This document shows, piece by piece, positions 17,573-25,641 of a stretch of DNA of 64,000 bases (position 1 is its first letter; every line of letters begins with the position of its first letter). The position numbers were made by a program, and so were the translations under genes. The stretch is from Sulfuricurvum sp. GTDB taxonomy: Bacteria; Campylobacterota; Campylobacteria; Campylobacterales; Sulfurimonadaceae. The notes beneath the pieces were generated by a model. It did not search any database. It saw only the letters and a program-made list of their open reading frames with translations, and was not told where the DNA came from. The stretch covers positions 120,976-184,975 of the forward strand of contig JAGXFL010000008.1 of assembly GCA_024637295.1 (NCBI GenBank), given 5' to 3'.

Positions 17573-18836
17573 TGTTATTTCCTTTATTTAATAAACGTTG
17601 TAGGTATATCCATACACGTATTTTTTGCAGTTTTGCATCCGCATGAGCAATGCGTGCATTTTCCAATACGCTTTGAGATTCTAATACATCGATGTAGGTT
17701 GCCAACTCTTGGGCATAGCGTTCTTGCATGAGGGTAAGCGCTTTTTGTGTAGCATTCATCACTCCCTCTTTTGCTGCAATTATTTCATCAAAGCGGTTAA
17801 GATCGATTATGCTATTGTAAAGTTCTTGCCATAATCCCCTCTCGGCGATTTCATACTCTTTTTGTGCGAGGGTGAGAGCAATACGGCTTTTTTGTGTGTC
17901 CGTATTGAGTTTTCCTCCATCATACAAGGGAATTGATGCTCGTACACCGATTTGGGAGGTGTCATATGAGGAGAGAGAATTGTCATAGCCGTATGAGCCT
18001 ACGAGGGTAACCGATCCATAAGGTTGTTTAGATATTGCGTTAGATAGTGCCTTGTCACGATTGATAAGCATCCGAAGTTTTTGGAGTTGCGGATTGGATT
18101 GCGAAAGCTCTTCGCGCAATGTTGAAGCATTTTCAACTACCATGGATAGCGTACTCGCACGGCGATCAAAGTCAGCTTGGTCTATCGTTACGGGGGCATC
18201 GCTTCCTACTAGAAGTTCAAGTGCCATAAGTACTTTAGCTTTTTGTGCGCGTGCAGCGCTGTGATGATCATCGGCTTCGAGCCATGAGGCTTTAAATCTC
18301 GATTCATCGGCTTGTGTTTTTAATCCCACTTCGCGCATCCTAACGGCTTGGGTATATTGTGCTTTATAAAACTCGGATGATTTACGGGCGGTATCGATCA
18401 GTTGTTCCAAGTAGGCAATGGTCGTGTACTGCAGCCAAACCTGTTCAATAATACTGCTCTCAATAAATTTTTTATCCGCAACACTTCCCTCTTGTGCGTG
18501 TTGGGCTGCTTGTATTCGGTTGTCATTTCGCCCAAAATCCCATAGAGAGTAGCTTCCGCTGACATCTGTGTGGAAGGTATCGGTTTGACGCGTTGAGAAG
18601 GTTCCATTTGCAGGGATTACAATGGTTTTGCTTGGGTAATACTCACCGTTGAGATCAAGACGTGGATAAAGGGCTGTTTTGGCGGCTTTGGTATCGGCTT
18701 GAGAGCTTTGAATGCGTAACAATGCTGCCTGTGTTTGAGGGTTGGATTTGAGTGCCATGCTAATAGCATCGTTGAGTTTCAACGGTGTCGCATGAAGGGT
18801 AGAAAAAAGAAGTAAAACTGTTATCGTTGTTTTCAT
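17559..18836 (-). CDS. TolC-family outer membrane efflux protein
   Basis: A 425-aa outer-membrane channel subunit. A signal peptide (MKTTITVLLLFSTLHA) is followed by LKLNDAISMALKSNPQTQAA, typical of the first TolC repeat. A second repeat starts near 205 and includes the NPQLQKLRMLINRDKAL helix, and the C-terminal helix has YAQELATYIDVLESQSVLENAR split over the conserved YxxGxxxxxDVLxAQ-like site. The ATG at 18836 is used; a GTG at 18848 (MGYFMKT) is an alternative. It is the first gene of the exporter operon running leftwards to 14343, so the substrate is probably pumped across both membranes. Confidence 0.92.
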   Translation of the reverse strand: MKTTITVLLLFSTLHATPLKLNDAISMALKSNPQTQAALLRIQSSQADTKAAKTALYPRLDLNGEYYPSKTIVIPANGTFSTRQTDTFHTDVSGSYSLWDFGRNDNRIQAAQHAQEGSVADKKFIESSIIEQVWLQYTTIAYLEQLIDTARKSSEFYKAQYTQAVRMREVGLKTQADESRFKASWLEADDHHSAARAQKAKVLMALELLVGSDAPVTIDQADFDRRASTLSMVVENASTLREELSQSNPQLQKLRMLINRDKALSNAISKQPYGSVTLVGSYGYDNSLSSYDTSQIGVRASIPLYDGGKLNTDTQKSRIALTLAQKEYEIAERGLWQELYNSIIDLNRFDEIIAAKEGVMNATQKALTLMQERYAQELATYIDVLESQSVLENARIAHADAKLQKIRVWIYLQRLLNKGNNNGML

Positions 18837-18896
18837 AAAATAACCCACCCAATAATTAGAAAAAGTGTAGCATAAAAGTATCTGGTAGTAATTGAG

Positions 18897-19370
18897 CTAG
18901 GTCAAGAATTTTTCTTTGATGCGCTGAACGCTCATTGCAACTATGACTAAGGTGATTAAACCAATAATCAGAGGTTCCATTAAATAAAGGCTAAGATGCC
19001 CCTGAGTCACGATTAAAAAATTGGCGCCAGCAGGTGGATGAATAACTCTAAACCCATGCATGAGCATAATAACTAGACCAAGTCCGATTGCGATCGGTAG
19101 CCATTGCGCATCTGTATAGGCTAATACTACAGAACCTATCACGGTTGAGATGAAGTATCCGCCAAAAACATTCCATGGATTTGAAAAGGGGCTGTTAGGC
19201 GCGCTAAATAGCAGTACGGCTGTCGCCCCAAAAGGGGCAATAAGCATCATTGTATTGGCACTTTGTGCTATCAGGCCGATAAATGAGAGCCCAATGAGGG
19301 CACCAACACCTGCAATGATGCTTTCTGCTATGTGCAGAAGTCTTTTTTTGGTGTGATTATCGTTGTGCAT
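18897..19370 (-). CDS. HPP-family membrane protein
   Basis: A 157-aa integral membrane protein of the HPP family with about four to five helices and the family motif HPPAGAN, preceded by IAPFGATAVLLFSAPNSPF, another hallmark. The plant member AtNITR2;1 is a chloroplast nitrite transporter; bacterial roles are little studied. The ATG at 19370 with AAGAG close upstream is preferred over the in-frame GTG at 19385. It overlaps the end of the globin gene by 14 bases, so both are made from one FNR-type controlled transcript. Together they suggest handling of nitrite, nitric oxide or related stress (inference). Confidence 0.85.
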   Translation of the reverse strand: MHNDNHTKKRLLHIAESIIAGVGALIGLSFIGLIAQSANTMMLIAPFGATAVLLFSAPNSPFSNPWNVFGGYFISTVIGSVVLAYTDAQWLPIAIGLGLVIMLMHGFRVIHPPAGANFLIVTQGHLSLYLMEPLIIGLITLVIVAMSVQRIKEKFLT

Positions 19371-19785
19371 AGAGCTCTTGCTCACGCTGCATTAGGATAT
19401 TTGCTAAAAAAGTATACGCTTCTACCCATGCATTTTTACGTGCATCGGTAAATGCTTCACCCAATACATCACCCATTGCGGTGATGAGTGCATCGGCAAC
19501 CATTGGGTAGTGAACCGGTTTGACTTGTGTCATAACATGGGATTGTGCCATTTTTTCTACTGCTGCGCCCAATACGCCGAGATTATCGATATTTCCAGCA
19601 AATGCTGCGATCGCACCTGCGAGTTTTTTGTGCTGGTCTTTATCGGCATTAGCAAACAATGGCTTTGTCTCCGGGTATTTAGAAAACAAAATCTCATACA
19701 TACGTGTGGTTACGTTTTCTGCTTCTTGATTGACTAAAGGGATAGTTTCTTTGATAGAAGTGATGGTTTCTTGTGACAAACTCAT
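19357..19785 (-). CDS. Single-domain bacterial globin
   Basis: A 142-aa globin of the Vgb/Cgb type without a reductase domain. The E-helix/distal region is HKKLAGAIAAFAGNIDNL and the proximal His is in MAQSHVMTQVKPVHYPMVADAL (split across the F-G region); the C-terminus (FTDARKNAWVEAYTFLANIL) is typical of this family. Campylobacter Cgb detoxifies nitric oxide, a likely role here. The start is ATG 19785 with AAGGA 6 bases before. A perfect FNR-type palindrome lies about 41.5 bases upstream of the predicted transcript start. The HPP gene overlaps its 3' end. Confidence 0.92.
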   Translation of the reverse strand: MSLSQETITSIKETIPLVNQEAENVTTRMYEILFSKYPETKPLFANADKDQHKKLAGAIAAFAGNIDNLGVLGAAVEKMAQSHVMTQVKPVHYPMVADALITAMGDVLGEAFTDARKNAWVEAYTFLANILMQREQELYAQR

Positions 19786-19814
19786 AAGGGGTCCTTGTTA
19801 TAAAAATAGGTAGA

Positions 19815-19857
19815 TTTATAACGAATATTTGAGAGAATAAACTTGATGGAAATCAAG
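19815..19857 (-). promoter_or_regulatory. FNR/CRP-type activator site and promoter of the globin-HPP operon
   Basis: A perfect 16-bp palindrome CTTGAT-GGAA-ATCAAG (19842-19857) contains the FNR consensus TTGAT-N4-ATCAA. On the minus strand a TATAAA -10 box is at 19820-19815, giving a start near 19808. The palindrome centre is then at about -41.5, the standard class II activator position. A Crp/Fnr-family regulator responding to oxygen or nitrosative stress is expected. Confidence 0.7.
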
Positions 19858-19889
19858 AAATTATGGTTTAGTTAAGGAAGAGGTCTATG

Positions 19890-20924
19890 TTAGTGAATAA
19901 TAATATCCGTATCTGATTTGGCCATAACATGCGCGACAATAGCAGCAGGGATCCCTTCATCTATACAGCGCTTGAGTATCTTTTGTCCATCGGCTGGTGT
20001 TGCTGAAATCAAAAGTCCGCCCGATGTCTGGGCATCAAAGAGGATCATCTCCAAATCAGCATTAATAGTATTTTTAAAAAGGACATGCGGTTGTAGATAC
20101 TCTTTGTTAGCATAGCTTCCTGCGGGGATAATGCCCATGGCAGCCATTGGTAATGCTTCGGTAAAAAACGGCACGGCACTGCTGTCTACCTCTATCGTTT
20201 TAAGGTTTCCGCTCATTTCGCGTAAATGTCCTAAAAAGCCAAAACCTGTGACGTCGGTACACGCATGCGCATTAAATTCTCGTGCAATTAAGGAGGCTTT
20301 ATAGTTAAGGGTTTTCATCGTTTCGGCGACTTTAAGTACCGTGGTATTATCCAAAAGATCGGCTTTGATCGCGGTGATCAAGATCCCAAGTCCCAGCGGT
20401 TTGGTTAAGACGATGACATCACCTTCCTGTACGGCATTGTTACGTAAGATCTTATCAGGGTGGACGAAGCCGGTGCAGGAGAGTCCATAGATCATCTCAG
20501 GGGTTTCGATCGTGTGGCCACCTACGATGATGGCACCGCATTCTTGCGCTTTGCTCATCCCGCCGCGCAGGATTTCGGTGAGTACTTCAGCAGGGTGGTT
20601 CTTACCATCGAAACCTACGAGATTGAGGGCAGTTTTGGCATCACCGCCCATGGCAAATACATCACTGAGGGAATTGGCCGCAGCGATTTGACCGTAGACA
20701 AACGGATCGTCTACGACAGGGGTGATGAAATCCACGGTTTGCACCATCGCCAGTTCGTCGGTTATTCGATAGACACCCGCATCTTCATTCCCTTCAAATC
20801 CCACGAGTAAGTCTTTGTGAAACGATTTGAGATGGCAGGTGACATTTTCCAGCGAGCCGGGGGAGAGCTTCGCGGCACATCCGGATGCACGGACAAATTT
20901 GGTGAGCTTAGCGCTGTTGTTCAT
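19890..20924 (-). CDS. selD: Selenide, water dikinase (selenophosphate synthetase)
   Basis: A 344-aa SelD that makes selenophosphate from selenide and ATP. The active-site motif ASGCAAKLSPG has Cys16 (codon TGT, not a Sec TGA) and Lys19; the AIR-synthase-like fold follows, with DFITPVVDDPFVYGQIAAAN and GGHTIETPE ATP/metal motifs and TDVTGFGFLGHL. The ATG at 20924 gives the normal SelD start; the frame is open to 20969, but those codons lie in mnmH. It overlaps mnmH by 17 bases and must supply that enzyme with selenophosphate for tRNA modification. Selenocysteine genes (selA, selB) are not in the window. Confidence 0.95.
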   Translation of the reverse strand: MNNSAKLTKFVRASGCAAKLSPGSLENVTCHLKSFHKDLLVGFEGNEDAGVYRITDELAMVQTVDFITPVVDDPFVYGQIAAANSLSDVFAMGGDAKTALNLVGFDGKNHPAEVLTEILRGGMSKAQECGAIIVGGHTIETPEMIYGLSCTGFVHPDKILRNNAVQEGDVIVLTKPLGLGILITAIKADLLDNTTVLKVAETMKTLNYKASLIAREFNAHACTDVTGFGFLGHLREMSGNLKTIEVDSSAVPFFTEALPMAAMGIIPAGSYANKEYLQPHVLFKNTINADLEMILFDAQTSGGLLISATPADGQKILKRCIDEGIPAAIVAHVMAKSDTDIIIH

Positions 20925-21918
20925 CTTGAATTCCCTTGAGGGTTTCGATCGTCTTGTCATGGTTGTCATTACAGATGATAATATCGGGGGCTTTGGTCAC
21001 TTTATAGACTTTGTCGTAATACTGTGTGAGTAAAATCTCAGAGACACGTGCAAGATCACCGTTTTCAAAAGCGGTGATCGAATCGATTTTGTCGTCTCGG
21101 CTGATGTAGGGTGAAATCCGTTCCATCCGTTCCATGAAAAAAGTGTTGTTCATACTGTCATACATGCGCATGATACGCTCTACTCTCTGCTCAATGGGTG
21201 CTGTTATCTCGATGCGTATCCCTTTTTCCATATGGGCATATAACGAACCGCTCAAGGTGATTTTACCGATGCGTCTGCTTTCGGCTTCGACGAAGGCACT
21301 TTTTGTGAGATCCAGTGCTAACACGGCGTGAGCAAGTCGGTTTTGAAACTCTTTTTGGCTTGGTTGTGCTCCGTTGACGTCGCCAAAAACGGAACCGTAG
21401 TGGTTCGCCATTTTCTCCAAATCGATGACATTGGTCAAATCCTGCAAGAGGTCGCTTTTCCCGCATCCGGTATTGCCCGTTAGGGTTAAAAAGTTGATTT
21501 GTGGGAGATTTTCGAGATACTCGGTGACAAAGGCACGGTATGATTTATACCCTCCGATGACACGCTCTATTGGGTAGCCGATACTTGAGAAAATCGTTCC
21601 CAAAGACGAAGATCGCATCCCTCCTCTAGCGCAATAGATGGCGATCTTGGAACCCGGATTAAATGTGGGATAGAGGGTTTGGATGTGTTTGGCTGCATTG
21701 AGGCAGACAAAAGAGGCTCCTTTCAGCCGTGCTTCAAAAGGGGATACTTGTTTGTAGATAGTTCCTACCTGCTCATGTTCGTCATCACTGAGGGCATACA
21801 GATTGGTAGCATTGGCAACGTGAGACTCACGGTATTCTTTGGGACTTCTGGCATCGATGATGAGGTCATATTCACTCATGTTTGCGAGAAAAGTTTCGAT
21901 AGGTATTGTGTGCATCAT
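20908..21918 (-). CDS. mnmH: tRNA 2-selenouridine synthase
   Basis: A 336-aa MnmH (SelU/YbbB), which replaces sulfur by selenium in 2-thiouridine at the wobble position of certain tRNAs. It has an N-terminal rhodanese domain with active-site Cys96 in IYCARGGMRS and a C-terminal P-loop domain with Walker A GNTGCGKS at 148-155. The start is ATG at 21918, or the next ATG at 21915. It is the first gene of the mnmH-selD operon, with the stop of mnmH inside the selD start region, and is divergent from the lipoprotein gene at 22014. Confidence 0.94.
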   Translation of the reverse strand: MMHTIPIETFLANMSEYDLIIDARSPKEYRESHVANATNLYALSDDEHEQVGTIYKQVSPFEARLKGASFVCLNAAKHIQTLYPTFNPGSKIAIYCARGGMRSSSLGTIFSSIGYPIERVIGGYKSYRAFVTEYLENLPQINFLTLTGNTGCGKSDLLQDLTNVIDLEKMANHYGSVFGDVNGAQPSQKEFQNRLAHAVLALDLTKSAFVEAESRRIGKITLSGSLYAHMEKGIRIEITAPIEQRVERIMRMYDSMNNTFFMERMERISPYISRDDKIDSITAFENGDLARVSEILLTQYYDKVYKVTKAPDIIICNDNHDKTIETLKGIQDEQQR

Positions 21919-22013
21919 TATCAGAATTTTAGCATGGGAAGACTAAGGAAGACGTTAGCTAAGTAAAACTAAAATGAAGGATCAGTTACGAAAAAAGCCG
22001 TAAAGGGGATTTT

Positions 22014-23036
22014 ATGTCAAAAATCTTTTATTCATCCGTCTTTTGGATGGTTAAAGCATCATTAGTCATTGGTGCAATCTTACTAAGTGGGTGTATGCCT
22101 CCCTCGGTAACACGGCTTGATTCGCAAATTATTAACCAGCATAATGATGCTCGATTTTTACCCACGAATGATTTGCAATGTCCCGCATCTTTAAAAGGGA
22201 AGAAGGTATCATTGCACGCCGATTTTAGTGCCTGTATCAAGCCAATGGCGATGGAGGGGATTATGTTCGGTGCTTATGATGGGTCAATTCAACCTCTTCC
22301 AATCCTTTATAATGGTAGCTTCCAGGAGGATGTCATTGCAACGTTAAAGCGCAATATCACTACCGTTTGTGGAACACAGTTTACCGATGCACCGGATGCT
22401 CCAATGATTAATTTAAAATTTAACAAATTGACATCACAAATCTTATCGATTGATAATAGAAATGATCTTTATAAGAGCTTTAATATCGTTAGTCTGGATA
22501 GTCAGTATGACTATAATGTAACGACAAACTATGTGGTAGAGGCTGAAGTGGGAGGAACGCTGTTTTCTGCACCGCTCGTTTATGCTCGAGGATTGACCAA
22601 GGAAGAGGTTATTCACCAAAAGGCACAGGGGACGAATTATTTAGTCACCGTATCGACGCGCACAGAAGTAGATCATCTAACCAATTTTTATACGTTTCCC
22701 GACGTGAACCTTCTCTACTCTCAAAAGAATGTTTCAATTATGGATATGAAGACGGTGATTCTTCCGGTGATGTCGAATGAGTTTATGCTGAAATATACTC
22801 TTTATACTCCTGATGGAGAGGTTGGCGAGACAAAAACGCTCTCATCATCAGCTGGGGGGATTTCAAGTACTGGGCCAGGAATTGGTGATGTGAAGGCAAC
22901 AAATCCTTCTGACAATGCTTTGATAATGCTTTTTGGCAATAGTGGTATAGGCTTTTGGGGAGGTTCAGCCCCTGTCGGGCCCTATGGATGGCTCATGTAT
23001 GATTTAACTCAGGCGGTGATTAGTAATGCGAATTAA
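22014..23036 (+). CDS. Putative lipoprotein, partner of the caspase-like protein
   Basis: A 340-aa predicted outer-membrane lipoprotein I do not recognise. The N-terminus has a membrane helix ending in a lipobox LLSGC (Cys at about residue 27). The mature part contains two Cys (CPASLKG, then FSACIKPM) and a third in TTVCGTQF, possibly disulfide-bonded, with many beta-strand-like stretches. Near the C-terminus is a Gly/Ser-rich segment (LSSSAGGISSTGPGIGD) followed by a hydrophobic Gly-rich stretch (LIMLFGNSGIGFWGG). AAAGGGG precedes the ATG. The next gene starts 11 bases inside its end, so the two are translationally coupled and their products may act together. Confidence 0.75.
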   Translation: MSKIFYSSVFWMVKASLVIGAILLSGCMPPSVTRLDSQIINQHNDARFLPTNDLQCPASLKGKKVSLHADFSACIKPMAMEGIMFGAYDGSIQPLPILYNGSFQEDVIATLKRNITTVCGTQFTDAPDAPMINLKFNKLTSQILSIDNRNDLYKSFNIVSLDSQYDYNVTTNYVVEAEVGGTLFSAPLVYARGLTKEEVIHQKAQGTNYLVTVSTRTEVDHLTNFYTFPDVNLLYSQKNVSIMDMKTVILPVMSNEFMLKYTLYTPDGEVGETKTLSSSAGGISSTGPGIGDVKATNPSDNALIMLFGNSGIGFWGGSAPVGPYGWLMYDLTQAVISNAN

Positions 23037-24072
23037 TACGTTTTATCTGTTTGTTATGGCGCTGGTAATGTTTGGATGCGCCGATACCCATTATCGTGCT
23101 GAGCAGATTGTTGCTAAGCTTGACCAGCAATCTGATTTGCAAAAAAGTCTCCAAACCGCTAGGACAAATACGCGAATCAATCGTATTCAAACTGTTGCGA
23201 CATCCCAGCCTACCCAGACGGTTGCTCCATCTCGACCCAATCAGGATGTGGCCCTCGAAAAACCGATTTATGTACCTCAAGTTGGAAACCGTGCCCTGAA
23301 AAAAGTTGAATATGACAGTAAGATTAATTCATCGCATGCAGATACCTATTATGCGCTGTTGATCGGGATTGATCAGTACAAAAACTTCACCCCTTTAGAA
23401 ACAGCAGTGAAAGATGTCAATGCGTTGGATACTATTTTGCGACGTGATTATGGATTTCAGACGATCATCATTCGTAATGATGAAGCAACGCGTGAAAATA
23501 TTGTAGAAGCGATCAACGCTTTTAGAAAAAAATTGACTCAAAATGACAAATTTTTGATCTATTACGCAGGGCATGGCTACTTTGACAAAGTGACAGATAC
23601 CAGTTATTGGATCCCATACGATGCCGATACAGACAGCGATACTAACTACATAGAGGCTAAATCAATTGTAACGACCAACCTCAAGCGTATAGCTGCCCGT
23701 CAAATTCTTATAGTCGCTGACAGCTGCTATGCCGGAACGTTAAGCCGTTCGACGGATGTACGCTTACAGACGGATCAATCCAATCGAGCTGCTTATCTCG
23801 CGAAACTTTCAAACAGACCTTCTCGTGTTCTTATCGCCAGCGGAGGCAATGAGCCGGTTTCAGATCGAGGCGGCGGGGGGCATTCTGTGTTTGCTAGAGC
23901 ATTATTGGATGGCCTTAGTCAGCATAGAGAGCGTGTGTTTAGCGCAGAAGAGCTGTTTGTGGGTGATATTCGAGAGAGGGTTGGAGGAAGTGCTAGTCAA
24001 CTGCCTGAATACAAGATTATTCGTGATAGCGGGCATGAGGGTGGAGATTTTATTTTTATGCGTAAAAAGTAA
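23026..24072 (+). CDS. Caspase-like (peptidase C14) lipoprotein
   Basis: A 348-aa protein with a lipobox VMFGC (Cys18) and a long Thr/Gln/Pro linker to ~100, followed by a caspase/metacaspase p20-like domain. Catalytic His183 lies in YYAGHGYF and Cys234 in ADSCYAGTL, both intact. The N-terminal strand YYALLIGIDQY and the acidic pocket residues of DADTDSDTNYIE fit the C14 family. The lipid anchor places the protease in the periplasm or outer membrane, unusual for caspase-like proteins usually thought of as cytoplasmic. Its target is unknown; the coupled lipoprotein at 22014 is a candidate substrate or partner. Start ATG 23026 overlaps that gene by 11 bases. Confidence 0.88.
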   Translation: MRINTFYLFVMALVMFGCADTHYRAEQIVAKLDQQSDLQKSLQTARTNTRINRIQTVATSQPTQTVAPSRPNQDVALEKPIYVPQVGNRALKKVEYDSKINSSHADTYYALLIGIDQYKNFTPLETAVKDVNALDTILRRDYGFQTIIIRNDEATRENIVEAINAFRKKLTQNDKFLIYYAGHGYFDKVTDTSYWIPYDADTDSDTNYIEAKSIVTTNLKRIAARQILIVADSCYAGTLSRSTDVRLQTDQSNRAAYLAKLSNRPSRVLIASGGNEPVSDRGGGGHSVFARALLDGLSQHRERVFSAEELFVGDIRERVGGSASQLPEYKIIRDSGHEGGDFIFMRKK

Positions 24073-24096
24073 GTATTTCTGACATTGATGATGAGG

Positions 24097-25569
24097 TTAT
24101 ATTTCGGAACTTTCAAAATGCTCTTTGATCGTGCGGTCTCCACTCTCTAAAATATCATATTTGGCTTTTAACTTCATAATATCATCGATAATAGTTATAA
24201 AGATATCCACCAGTCTTGGATCAAAATGACGTCCTTTTTCATTTGTAAAATAGGTGATGACGTCTTCAATGGGCCATGCATTTTTATAGGTACGTTTTGA
24301 TATTAATGCGTCAAAGACATCAGCTATGGCGACAATGCGTGCGTATATATGAATTTCTTCTGCTTTGAGCCCTTGGGGGTATCCTTGCCCATCCCAATGT
24401 TCATGGTGTTCGTGAGAAATAGTAGCAATGGTTTGCAACAGAGCATGAGAAGAGTGTTTTAACATCTCATATCCAAGCTGTGGGTGTTGTCGGATGGCTG
24501 CTAATTCATCAGAGGCTAATGCTCCAGGCTTGTATAAAATGTTGTAGGGTATACCTGCTTTACCTATATCGTACAAAGGTGTAGCAGAGAGGATAAGGTT
24601 GCACTCTTCATCATTTAAACCATATGCTTTAGCCAAAAGGTATGCATATTGGCTTACGCGTTGCATATGATAGGCTGTTGATGTGGAGAGCACACCGCAG
24701 ATATTTCCAACCGTATTGATGATTTCATTACGCGTTGCTTCAATCTCCTGATTAAGCAGTAAGAGTTCATTGCTTTTTGCTTGGAGATTCTCTGCTTGGG
24801 TTAGGACTTGGGCATTGATAAGATTCATCTTTTGGGCAATCGCTTGAAGCTCAATTGATTCGATGGTATCCATATTAATAAGATGATGGTTTTCGTAAGC
24901 GCTTTTGCTATTGAGGATTAATTCTTCCATAGGGTCTACTATATGATCATCGATGAATCTAAACATATAGATCAATACTCCCAGTAAGCTAAACACCAAG
25001 ATAGTCAGCATGATATATATGTATTTGGATGACATACGGTTATACGGGGACATATCGATATAGAAGTCTACTGCACCTAAAACGGTTCCATCGGCGACAT
25101 TGTGGCAAAGTAAGCAGTCAATACTTTTGTCATAATCCGCAATATAGGGGAAGGTAACTCGAAGTATATTGGGATTTTTCCCCAAAGAAGTAAATCTATA
25201 GTTTGGTTTTTTATTTTTAAACACATTCGCGATGATAGGGTCTTTAAAATACTGTTGGTGAGATGGTAGAGCGAATTGGGCGGTGACTTGCGGTGAGTGG
25301 ATGATCTTGATATCAACGATATCGGAAACATTTTGAAGGTTATGGATGTATTGTCGCTGTTTTTCGTGTGAGCTTGTTTGCATGTGGCTTATAAGCCCTG
25401 CTTGAACAAATGTCGCAATCGAATGGCCTTTGTCAAGCATAGCGGAGTGGGTTAATCTTTTATAGGAGTATGAAGTAAAAGAGATGATGATTATAAAGAT
25501 AAAGAGGGCAGAGATTGCCATCTTTTTTAGCGTCATGCTTTTGAGGCTTTTTTTCATAACTTTTCTCAT
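24097..25569 (-). CDS. Membrane sensor with heme-type CxxCH motif and degenerate HD-GYP domain
   Basis: A 490-aa inner-membrane sensor. Two membrane helices (about 19-35 and 183-203) enclose a periplasmic DUF3365/Tll0287-like sensor domain containing CLLCH at residues 152-156, a covalent heme c attachment motif. A short linker leads to an HD-GYP domain (~290-460), the fold of cyclic-di-GMP phosphodiesterases. GYP is present (DGQGYP at 393-398) but the HD dyad reads YDIGK (Y333-D334) instead of HDIGK, and the HHER motif reads HHEH, so metal binding and catalysis may be altered or lost. The gene is convergent with the caspase-like gene and alone in its unit. Confidence 0.85.
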   Translation of the reverse strand: MRKVMKKSLKSMTLKKMAISALFIFIIIISFTSYSYKRLTHSAMLDKGHSIATFVQAGLISHMQTSSHEKQRQYIHNLQNVSDIVDIKIIHSPQVTAQFALPSHQQYFKDPIIANVFKNKKPNYRFTSLGKNPNILRVTFPYIADYDKSIDCLLCHNVADGTVLGAVDFYIDMSPYNRMSSKYIYIMLTILVFSLLGVLIYMFRFIDDHIVDPMEELILNSKSAYENHHLINMDTIESIELQAIAQKMNLINAQVLTQAENLQAKSNELLLLNQEIEATRNEIINTVGNICGVLSTSTAYHMQRVSQYAYLLAKAYGLNDEECNLILSATPLYDIGKAGIPYNILYKPGALASDELAAIRQHPQLGYEMLKHSSHALLQTIATISHEHHEHWDGQGYPQGLKAEEIHIYARIVAIADVFDALISKRTYKNAWPIEDVITYFTNEKGRHFDPRLVDIFITIIDDIMKLKAKYDILESGDRTIKEHFESSEI

Positions 25570-25641
25570 TTACTATTTATTTTTGTTGGTTAGTATACAG
25601 AGTGTTACTTTAAAAGAATAAATCTTAATAAAACAAAAAGA

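Noticed and set aside
18836..18848. GTG start at 18848 for the TolC-like gene
   Set aside because: The ATG at 18836 directly begins a standard signal peptide (MKTTITVLLLFS); the GTG adds MGYF without support.
20877..20900. Possible selenocysteine codon in selD
   Set aside because: The active-site position is a normal Cys codon (TGT, Cys16); no in-frame TGA was found.
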